Of a stretch of 64,000 nucleotides of DNA, positions 55,001 to 64,000 are shown piece by piece (position 1 is the stretch's first letter; the number at the start of each line of letters is the position of its first letter). The notes beneath the pieces were generated by a model. That model made no database searches, was not told where the DNA came from, and worked only from the letters and a program-made list of their open reading frames with translations. Position numbers and translations under genes: made by a program. Origin of the DNA: Acanthopleura granulata (taxonomy: Eukaryota > Mollusca > Polyplacophora > Chitonida > Chitonidae); NCBI GenBank assembly GCA_016165875.1, contig JABBOT010000023.1, positions 3,077,644 to 3,141,643 of the forward strand, written 5' to 3'.

Positions 55001-58000
55001 GTTAGGACACAGGTTGTAGAATGTAAACTGTTGATGAATATTGGAGTGAACATGTGAGAACAAGGTTGAATTTCCTATCAAATAAACACACCTAAAGGGT
55101 TCCTCATTCTTAAATTTCTAGTGAATTTCACATTCCTTTGGCATTACTTATTATTTTCTATTTTTGTGACAGCGTTTATTTAAAAACACAATGCCAAGTC
55201 CCATTTGCACAGTGATAATCTTTGTTTTGAATACTTAGAGATGTGGACAACTACTTCAACCATTGCAGACCTTGCAGAATATATTAATATGAATTTTGTG
55301 AAATTAGTTAATTTGTTGAATTGTGTCAAAAATTAATCGTAAATGTGTCTTCTTCCCTTCCAGGGCAGAAGAAGATAAGGAAAACAAAGTACAGGTTGAT
55401 GAGGCAGGAGACAAGAAAGTAGAAAAGAAAGAGGATGATTCAAAAAGGAGTAAATCAAAACGCTCTCGCTCACGTAGTCCTCGTAAAAGTCGACATCGCA
55501 AGTCTAGGTCCAGGTAAGCTAAGTGGATCTTACATTCCGGGGCTGAGAGAACTAAACTTGATCTCTTGAATTAAAATGGTGCCCCCTCTGGTTGTTTCTC
55601 CAATGGCATTGCTTTCATCACAGCAGGTTGCTGTTCTATAAGTTTACAGTAGTCACTCCAGTTTTCCTTAATCCACTAGCTTAATTGCCATCATATGCAG
55701 AAGAAAATTTTAAATATGAACATATAAGATAGGTAAATGAGAAAAATAATATGTACTCGGCCGTGCTTGGGAAGGTTGGGCAACAATGTGTGGATGATCA
55801 TGAGTTTCCACGGGGCTCTGCCCAGTTGGCTCACACCATAATGCTAGCTGCTGTCGTATAAGTGAAATATTCTTGAGAATGGCATAAAACACCAATGAAA
55901 TAAATACATAAACAAAACGTGTAATCTTGAAATTGACAAACTATGCTCATGATGTGAAAGTTAGTCGAAAAACCTAGTGTTGAGATTTGTAGGAAGACAA
56001 AAAGCCCATTTACACTTTAACCTTGGTTCCAGGTCCCGGAGTCCTCGTAGGAAACGTTCGTCTCGTTCTCGCTCACGACGAAGGTCAGGCTCAAGGTCAC
56101 CCGGTCGGTACTCGTCCAGGCGGCGATCCCCTGCCCGTAGGGGTCACTCCCCTAGACGTCATTCCCCGAGGAGGTACTCGTCACCCAGCAGAAGGTACTC
56201 CCCCAAGAGACGCACCTCCCCGAGACGATCCCCACGGAGGAGTCCATTACGCAGCAGGGGGCGTCGAGATCCACCTTCTAAGGCTAGGAGGAGGTGAGTC
56301 TTCTGTTCCCTACACTGTGCAGGTATTAAAGATTAGGTAGTAAATAATCATAAAACTGCCAGCTTATTTCATATTATCCCCATTTTGGATATCCTTTCCC
56401 AGCTAAAGCAAACATAGTCTGATCTGTTTATGCTGTTGTTCAAGCCTGCCTTTGTGATGACGCTTTGTTTGCAAACTTGCTATGTAGTACTCGTGTGTTA
56501 CAAGAGAAAAAATGATCAATATGGCTTGTGTCCAGTTGAGTGTTGTTCGGGGGATAGGTACATCCTTCAAGAGAGCCTTCATGGCCTAGTTGTTAGTGAC
56601 CTAGCACAGTACAATGACCATACATTGTTTCACTGCTAGGTCCTCTAGCTCAAGCTCTAGCTCCTCACAGTCTGGGTCCAGAGATCGAGGCAAAGCCACA
56701 GTCAAACCTGTGCCCAGGAAGAAGAAAGGCAGTTTCACATCAGATTCCTCCTCTTCCTCATCAGATGAGGACAAGGTAGGTTATCTCCCTTGACTTAGTG
56801 GTGGTAACAAGCAGTCATGCTTCTTGACGAATGGTTTGCGAGCCCCTGTCATTTCAAACACTGCTTTCTGTAAGGAATGACTGTTGAATATAGCAAACAG
56901 AAGGCATCATTGCTTTGAAGTGGCAGTAATACAACCTTAAAGGGAAAGACCACACAATAACTTTATGTGGAGTGAAAAGACCATGAAAAACTGTATCTAA
57001 AGATGTCCTCACTGAATTTTTTAGATTTTTTTTCACCATGTTAAACGCATTGTGATTGTGATTGTTTCACTGTGAGTGAAACATATGGTGGGTTTTATGG
57101 ATCATATTGACAGTGTGGTTCTCTAGTGGGCATGGCACTGAAAGCCAGTGATATAAAGAAATAAATGCTGAAGTTATGTGAATCGCCACAAATGATCAAT
57201 CAGAACTTCATTTTGCAGAGGGTGGCAGGTAATGATAAATCTGCTGAGAAGTCTGGAGTACAGCAAAGACGACACTACAGAACACATGAAGATACGGTAG
57301 AGTCCTCCAGCTCAGACAGCGACGGCCCAAGTGAGTCACGCATAGTGCACAGTTTTTCCAAGTTCAGAAAACATTTGAAAAGACAAAGTATGTTCTGCCT
57401 TAACAGTGATTTGAGGAAGTGGTAATAGACTCAGGCAGATACGTGTTATTTGAAGATGAAAAGTTGCTAGCAGTACATGTGTTCTATGTAAGCAAGGCAC
57501 AAAGTTTTCTGCAGTGCTTTGTAAGAATGGCTCTTGGAATCATGTTTTATTATGTTCCTTTCCATAAGGAACGAAGGCATCTTAGTGTATTACTTGGGCA
57601 AGGTGGCTTACAAACTAATGGAGATAGGACTTGAAGCTTGTGTATAATGAGCTTCCACACTGACATGATAGAATTAAAATTTGAATTTTTTTTACCTTTT
57701 CCCAGAAAACTTCAAAACTATGTTGTCATTTTCTGTAATTTGCTCCAAAAGAAGGCATTTGAATTTTATACACACTCATCCAAGTTTCTAATTGTAGTGG
57801 CTCTGAATTGGTTTTAATTAGGCAGCTATATTATGTCATCTGTTTTGCCTCTCAGGTTTAAAGAACAAGAGACGGGAGTCACCACGTAGACGTGAGAGAG
57901 ATGATCGTTATCCATCTCCACGGAGGCGCAGAGGCTCACCAGGTGGAAGAGCACGCAGGCTATCTTCCCCCCAGTCACCGATCAGACGGCGTCGAGGGTC

Positions 58001-61000
58001 TCCTGGGATATCCCCAGGACGACGAAGACGCCGCTCACCGTCCAGCTCACCACCACGAAGACGACGACCTTCCCCTCCTTACATGCCAAGGCCGAGGTCA
58101 GCAGAATATATTTGTTTCTCCAACAACAGAAGCCCGTGATTTTGCTGTATTTGCAAGGAAACTGCTTAGATTAATGGTCCTCTTAAAGGTGGCAGTTAAA
58201 GCCATAGTTACAAAAAATTTCATCGTACTTGCAATTTACAGTATATAGTAAAAATTGATAAGTTGTCAAATCATACCACTTATTGTATTCTACTACATGT
58301 TAAATCAGTGGAAATTTGAGGTGGGTCTTTAAAAACTAAGAAAGTATGTTCTGTCAGTGTGTGTTTAACCTTAAACAAGTACTGCATTAGCATGCATAGG
58401 TTGTGCATTTTTTTTAGCTTGTACTAAGCACAGGCATAGCTTGTATCGTACCCTCTGTGACAGCATGGGCATCCAATAACAGGGAAAGCAATGTTTAACA
58501 AAATGTCAGGAGTGGTGTCTGAAAAAGTACTGCATGTATTGAACTCAGGGTTTGCACACGTGTAGAGCACAATAACATGGGTGCCTCCGTGGGTCAGTCG
58601 ATTAGTGGGCTATCGCAGCACAATGAGCTGAAGCCTCCCGCCAATGCGGTAGCTGTGAGTTCAAGACCAGCTCATGCTGGCTTCCTCTCTGGCCGTATTT
58701 GGGAGAGTCTGCCAGCAACCGGCGGATGGTCGTGGGTTTCCCCCGGGCTCTGTCTGATTTCCTCCCACCATAATGCTGGCCGCTGTCGTATAAGTGAAAT
58801 ATTCTTGAGTACGGCGTAAAACACCAATGAAATAAATAAATAAATAAAGCACAATAACATGAGTGGGATATTCCATCGTTGATTCCGTGTGTGCATATTA
58901 AATACTGTAAATTACCAAATTCTTGACTTAGTGTTCTTTGTATTAGAATCTGTGTTGAACAAAATGTTAGGGGTGGTATCTTAAAAAGTACTGCCTGTAT
59001 TGAACTCAGGGTTTGCACACATGTAGAGCACAATGACACGAGGGGGATATTCCATCATTGATTCTGTGTGTGCATATTAAATACCATAAATTACCGAATC
59101 CCTGACTTAGTGTTCTGCACATTAGAATCTATTCCCTACAGACGAGCTTTTTGGTAACCTTGCTACCACATCTAAGTTTTCCCTGTATTTCCAATTCTCA
59201 GAATCTATCCCCTACAGACGATCTTCTTGGTAGCCTTGCTACCACATCTAAGTTTTCCCTGTATTTCCAATTCTCATGAAGCAGTGCACCACTGACATGG
59301 ATACATGAATTCTCCATTATTTTTTTGACATCATTTTTGTCACTTGCCCGCCATTTTAAGTAGGACAAGAACAACAAAATTTACAAAAGTAAAGGAAGAC
59401 CGGGGCAGTTGTATTGATTTATTTTAATGTACCAACACTGTAATACATTGGGTATATTTTTTTTATATATATATTTATATATATTTTTTTTATTTATCGT
59501 ACTTTTTTTTTTTTCATTCATTTATATACACTAGACAAGCCTTTCTTATGGATGTACAACTTCTTGGTTTATTACCATGGTGTTTTGAAGTAGATACTAA
59601 CATTGAAAGTGTATATGTTAGTATGTACCTCGAAACGTGCGTCACTTACATGAATGTGCCACTTACACTGTCGAGTACGGTATGCTTCTTAGTGAATATC
59701 CATGGAGGAGATGCACCTGACAGTTTGTCCAGATTGTTGTTCTTCTTCTTCCTACAGGTTTTCCCCTGCCAAAAGGCGCCCCTCGCCTGACAGGTATCGT
59801 GAGTCTGACCGGTATTCTCCTCCTCGCCGTAGAGTGTCCCCTAGCCCTAACTACAGGTACAGTCAAAGTGTAGTTACCAATGCCTTTGTACGGTCAGTCA
59901 CTTGCATTCCATTGGCTCATCTCAGTTGTTTGTTTTTTTTTTGGAGGCATAATGTATGTTGTTCTGTTTTGTGTATAGCACTTGCTGTGAAGGGCTTTGA
60001 TTATACTGTCACTTCGATATGGCTGAAATATAGATGGCCGAAGGCATTAGGCCATAATCATTTATTTGGCTGCACTTACGTAGTACTTGGCTTACTGCAG
60101 GAGTGTTGATAGATGTTTCCAAAGCTTTTGAGTAATGCTGTTCCTTCAGATCTGCTGTCATGGTCACTCCTAAGATGCTACCTGATTTATGTTACAGAAG
60201 TCCTGTACGAAGAAGAACCCCATCGCCGTTTGTCCCCAGAGACCGGCGTAATGACCGCCCTCCTGTCAGGAGAACCTCCAGCTCAGAATCTGGGTCTCCG
60301 CACCGCAGACACTCCCCTCCCCCCACACGAGCTTCACCATCAGTATCCCCACCCCCCAGGAGGAGACGACCGTCACCCCCTTCCAAACAGATGCGCTCTT
60401 CTTCCCCTCGCAGGCCCCTGCCACGCCGACGAAGCAGCTCTCCTCCAGCACACAAACCTCGCCCCTCGTCCCCCCTCGTCAGGCAGCAGAAGTCCTCCTC
60501 AGAGTCTGGATCCCCACCCAGCAGAGCAAGGGGTAAGTCCTCCTCAGAGTCCCCACCACGCCAGCAGAGGGACATTCAGCAGCGGAGAAACCAGAGGTCC
60601 CCAGACACGGCTCCCAAAAAGATGAAACGTTCCCCCTCCCCCAAGGGTGACTGGTCTCCTGCACAGTTGGTGAGGAAGGCTGCGCCCCGATCATCATCCT
60701 CATCCTCTGAGGATGAGGACAGAGCCGCTAAACGGCCCTATCAGGCAAGGCGACCGGAGTCCCCAGACTGGAGGAAGGAGCGTCCTTCTCCCTCGCCCAG
60801 TCGTGAGTCTGCTGGGAGACGGGCGGGGCGACGTGGAAGCCCTCCTTCTACCCGTCCCATAACCAGAGACAGCTCTAGCCCGCGCAGACGACGTAGACCC
60901 TCGCCCAAGCCAGACATGTCCCCACCCGGCAGGAGACGGCGCTCTGACGAGCTAGAGAGAAGTGGGTCTGCCCCTGCTAAGAGACGGCATTCTCATGAAC

Positions 61001-63630
61001 GACAGAGAAGTGGATCTCCTGTGCCTGTAAGAAGACAGCGCTCCGATGAACGAGAGAGAAGTGGCTCTCCTGTTCATACTAGGAGACGGCTCTCTGACGA
61101 GAGGGAGAGAAGTGGATCTCCTGTCCCTGTAAGGAGACGGCGTTCTGACGAGCGCGAGAGAAGTGGCTCTCCTGTCCCTCTCCGCTCTGCCCAGGGCCGT
61201 AGAGATCGAGCCTCCCCAGAGCCTAGCCGAGGGAAACGCTCGAACGGCCGCTCAAGTTTGTCCCCTGCCCAGGACAAGAACAGAAAGAAATCCTACTCAT
61301 CAGTGAATGATGACGATGAACCTCAGAAAATGAGAATGTCTCCTGAAGTGTCTCGTAAACGGAAGGACTTTGTCCCTGACGTTGAGCCAAGTGACAGAGC
61401 TAAGAAAAGCAAACATTCCAGAGAGCGGTCTGCTAGTGGTGAGTTCGAAGGGACATTGGCTGGTGGGCTACGCTCAGAGGAGGACATTGATAGGGCTAAA
61501 CGCTCGCGGTCAGCAGACAGGCAAAAAGGAGGGGAGGAAGTGAAGAAGAAGAAGCTGAAAACAGAACACAGTGAATCGGGCAGCGGGTCAGAGGTAAGTA
61601 CTGTGTGCGAACTCACTAAGAAGTAAGGTTATGTGTTCTTCCATCTGGTTGTCAGGTACATGGTGTTTCAGGTACATGGTGTCTGGTTTACCTACTGTTT
61701 TTTCTGTTCATTACCTAGAACAGCCATCAAATAACTGTGATATTTTTGAGTGTGGCGAATGCGTCAGTGAAGGTTTGGAAGGCTTTGCTAAACTGTCATT
61801 AATTTGGGAATGCAATTGAATATTATCCATGATAATGTAAGTAGGTTGATAATCCTACAAATGTGTCACGCAGCTTGTTGCTGTTTGTTCATTTTCCTAC
61901 ATTTACAATATAACATGATGTTGTATTACGAATGACATCACACAGCGTCACATTTAGAATTTTTAACAATTGTAGTATTTTTGCATACGGTGGTATAAGT
62001 TGAATCACACCTTTAAATCATATTAACACCTGACCCGTATGCTGCAGTTGAGGCAGTGGGACGTGGACTTGAACTTAAACTTCACTGCTCACAACTAATT
62101 TGTCAGGAGCTCTAAATAAGTGAGATATTCCAACAGGAATTATGAAAGTTTGCTGATAGCAATGCTAGTTGCTGAAGGAGAAGTTGGGGGTAAATCGGAT
62201 GGATTTGAAAAACTATCCACCATATATAGTTCAGCCGTGTTGATCTTGCATCTGGTCTCTGCATTTGCAGAGTTTTTTTTGAGTGAGTGGTCTTGTCAAG
62301 GAATCCATGTAGGTAGAAAACTGTAGGAATAACATCTGATGCTTGTTTTGTAGGGATCAGAGTCTGATGCTGGGAAGAAGAAGAAGAAGAAAAAGAAGGA
62401 AAAGAAGCATAAAAAACACAAAAAGCACAAGAAACATAAGCATAAAAAGGAGGTGAAAGAGGAGGTAATAACTGGCTTATTGGACTTTGTATTGTATGGC
62501 TATGGCTATATATATGAGTAATCATCCAACATCAACGCAGGCTTCCTCTCGGGCCATATGTGGGAAGGTCTGCCAGCAACCTGTGGATGGTCATGGGTTT
62601 CTAAGTACTTCGTAAAACAAAAATCAAATAAATAAACGAATATTTCAGCACAGTTTGTTTAATGGTGTGGTGCCACACGTTCACAGGATGAAGAGTTGGC
62701 CTAGATGTAACACGTATTAGATACATGTCTTTACATTGAATCCCAAACAAGAGCTGTAATACCACTGATAAAAACTTGATATTAACGAAATATTGTCCAT
62801 GCAGCTTGCATGCAACACTACTCGTTCCAGTTACCTGTACGGTGACATTGATAAGGAAGTGAAGTTCACGCTCCCCAGCCGACCTTGTTTAGAATGTCAT
62901 TGTTCTGCTGGTTTGAATGAAGACAAGTGCTGTACTGGCATTGATAGGTAGAACTGGTAAACGGATGCTTTGGTTCTGTGGCTTTCCTTCCTTCCATAAC
63001 TTCCCTGGTACATGTTCAGTGTACACCATGAGTATGTTAGTAAAATATCTATAGCTAAATCTGGTCATTGCAGGTGTTCTGCTTTTTTTAAGTTGTTGTG
63101 GATCAAATGCTGTTATTATAAATGTTCTAATAGTGGAGTTTCTATTACGAAGGTAAAAAAGTCGTAATGTATCATATGACCTGTCAGAGTTGTTGAGCAT
63201 CTGTTGGCAGTTCCCTTTACTGTAACAAGTTTCACAAAAAGTTGTTCTGAATACGAAAAATGGAAAACAATGAGGAACTGAAAATTTTTAACTTTATAAC
63301 TTCTTGATGGAATGAGGTGTCAGTTGTACCTTCAGAAAACAGTGAAACAGATAATTTGTGAAGTAATATTAACAGAAAATGCCTAACATTTATGGCCTGT
63401 CACATGATGCAGTGGAACTTCTTTACCTTTAGCAATGAAAGAATTGAAAGTGACTTGAAATTTCCTTATTTCTATTTTGCTGTTTTATTTATTTATGTAT
63501 TTTTTTTTTTTTTTTATCCCCATAGGGTGAAGAATCTGGATTGGAAGGAGACAAACTGGATGATTTAGAGAGGGCATTAAGGCAGAAGGCTCTTCAATCC
63601 ATGCAGAAATCCAAGGTGTTGGATGATTAA
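49093..63630 (+). CDS. SRRM1: SRRM1, serine/arginine repetitive matrix protein 1 (splicing coactivator)
   Basis: Fifteen phase-consistent exons: 49093-49116, 50952-51041, 51632-51754, 53068-53238, 54010-54122, 54339-54515, 55364-55513, 56033-56293, 56640-56775, 57219-57330, 57856-58096, 59758-59856, 60198-61593, 62354-62464, 63526-63630 (TAA). They give 1102 aa, somewhat longer than the ~900-aa human protein. Start MTDAGFFKGTS, PWI domain about residues 27-126 with PWI at 51-53 (TIKPWIAQRV) and LTGFLNPKNARIF, then a Lys/Glu helix, then several RS/SPRRR blocks and a Lys/His run (KHKKHKKHKHKK), and a conserved end (LERALRQKALQSMQ). SRRM1 is a nuclear splicing and 3'-end-processing coactivator that binds nucleic acid through PWI and other SR proteins through RS regions. 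It is transcribed divergently from the KDEL gene. The RS exons are much richer in G+C than the introns. Confidence 0.95.
49798..49998 (+). mobile_element. SINE family A, internally shortened, in SRRM1 intron 1
   Basis: gggagcctctgtggccaaaa at the head, gtgaaatattcttaagtg and cgtaaaacacgaatc at the end, with a gap of about 60 bp after the head. Confidence 0.8.
50220..50487 (+). mobile_element. SINE family A, near full length, in SRRM1 intron 1
   Basis: The head ggcctccatggctcagttgg carries the A box, gtgagttgaagtcc the B-box-like stretch, and the end is (aaat)n. A 7-bp target duplication accactg is at 50213-50219 and 50488-50494. Confidence 0.88.
51755..53067. other. SRRM1 intron 3 without recognised repeats
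   Basis: A+T-rich intron; the frame at 52735-52956 is not supported as coding. Other SRRM1 introns not listed separately are similar. Confidence 0.5.
55755..55918 (+). mobile_element. SINE family A 3' half in an SRRM1 intron
   Basis: ggccgtgcttgggaaggttg, ctgctgtcgtataagtgaaa, tattcttgagaatggcataa and an aaataaatacataaac tail. Confidence 0.8.
56940..57150 (+). repeat. Dispersed intronic repeat, copy 2
   Basis: Matches 23163-23345: actgtatctaaaga, ttagattttttttcacca, gtgggttttatggatcatat. Confidence 0.6.
58415..59124 (+). repeat. ~180-bp tandem repeat, second location, interrupted by a SINE
   Basis: Units beginning near 58496 and 58959 match the array at 8810-9610 (caaaatgtcaggagtggt, tactgcatgtattgaactca, gggtttgcacac). 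After subtracting the SINE and its target duplication, the spacing is 181 bp. The left edge ttttttagcttgtac is shared with that at 8814. Confidence 0.85.
58580..58847 (+). mobile_element. SINE family A, intact, nested in the 180-bp repeat
   Basis: Full-length copy of 268 bp with head ggtgcctccgtgggtcagtc and a (aaat)n tail. Perfect 14-bp target duplication agcacaataacatg at 58566-58579 and 58848-58861, in the middle of a 180-bp unit whose sequence continues on both sides. Confidence 0.95.
59125..59276 (+). repeat. 76-bp tandem duplication
   Basis: 59125-59200 and 59201-59276 differ at only a few bases (gaatctattccctacagacg ... tgtatttccaattctca). High identity suggests a recent event. Confidence 0.9.
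59455..59525. repeat. A+T-only low-complexity tract
   Basis: Runs of T and (ta)n in the SRRM1 intron before exon 59758. Confidence 0.8.
60931..61176 (+). repeat. SRRM1: Coding 51-bp (17-aa) repeats in SRRM1 exon 13
   Basis: Five consecutive units of the form SGSPVPVRRRRSDERER lie in the RS tail. The 51-bp period keeps the frame. Units 3-5 are most alike at the DNA level, so the array probably expanded within this lineage. Confidence 0.85.
62535..62640 (+). mobile_element. SINE family A fragment
   Basis: gcttcctctcgggccatatg, gggaaggtctgccagcaacc, gtggatggtcatgggtttc, then directly cgtaaaacaaaaatc and (aaat)n. The segment between is deleted. Confidence 0.8.
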
Positions 63631-64000
63631 TGTGGCAGGAGGGATTTGTTCCTAATTACAAACAGTATAAACTTAGCCACATTTCTGTTATGAAGAGACA
63701 GTTGTGTTTTCTGGGGCCGTTTTGATGCATGTATTTGTACAGTTTTCATTTCTGGAAAAGTTTGGGCTAACCTACAGCCTCCTCTGTGGTCAAAATGCTT
63801 TTAAGTTTGTGTCTAGAAATATGCATACAAAAGTAGGCAACCTGTCTGACTGTCTATCAGATTGACTAAATGATACAGACATTATTGCAATACTGAAAAC
63901 GATTTGGTGAGCTTGACACTATATATTCATTCTATACATACCTTGTTCTAACTGAATCAGTGTTAAACATCAACTGTTCGGAATATAATGTCACCTGACT
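63631..64000 (+). other. SRRM1 3' UTR (continues past the window)
   Basis: Non-coding sequence after the stop. No aataaa is visible before the window end. Confidence 0.6.

Noticed and set aside
60113..60625. 170-aa frame in the second plus frame
   Set aside because: Shadow of SRRM1 exon 13, whose RS-rich frame continues to 61593 and splices in phase.

Overview
This is a stretch of animal nuclear DNA, most likely from a mollusc or another spiralian marine invertebrate. The evidence is spliced genes with GT/AG introns, an A+T-rich background, and many copies of a tRNA-derived SINE ending in (AAAT)n of the kind familiar from mollusc sequences. The species call is an inference. No prokaryotic features are present.

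Three protein-coding genes can be assembled with phase-consistent splice junctions. (1) 860-24219, plus strand: the last 21 coding exons (930 codons) of a giant RNF213-like E3 ubiquitin ligase. It includes the RZ-type zinc finger and the whole C-terminal region, while the AAA+ core and RING lie upstream of the window. (2) 46391-35289, minus strand: a 12-exon gene for a secretory-pathway protein with a signal peptide, a JmjC/cupin-like domain, one EF-hand, an acidic tail and a C-terminal KDEL. All three iron ligands of the JmjC fold appear to be replaced, so it looks like a pseudo-enzyme. (3) 49093-63630, plus strand: a complete 15-exon SRRM1 gene (1102 aa) with an N-terminal PWI domain, a long RS-rich tail and a conserved C-terminus. 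Genes 2 and 3 are divergently arranged, about 2.7 kb apart. The three genes have no obvious shared pathway.

The rest is repeats. 27.7-32.0 kb holds a decayed DIRS-like tyrosine-recombinase retrotransposon (Gag, RT, RNase H and recombinase remnants). 47.7-48.7 kb holds a broken hAT-type transposase. Two tRNA-derived SINE families occur, one copy with a perfect 14-bp target duplication and nested in another repeat. A ~180-bp tandem repeat is shared by introns of the RNF213-like and SRRM1 genes. A dispersed repeat loaded with AGGTCA-type nuclear-receptor half-sites occurs three times. The RNF213-like introns are full of minisatellites.

The most noteworthy observations are the iron-ligand-less JmjC/EF-hand/KDEL protein, the repeated coincidence of minisatellites with splice junctions in the RNF213-like gene (four introns), the nuclear-receptor half-site repeat, and two duplicated 3' splice sites. 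All domain calls come from reading motifs by eye; no database search was run.
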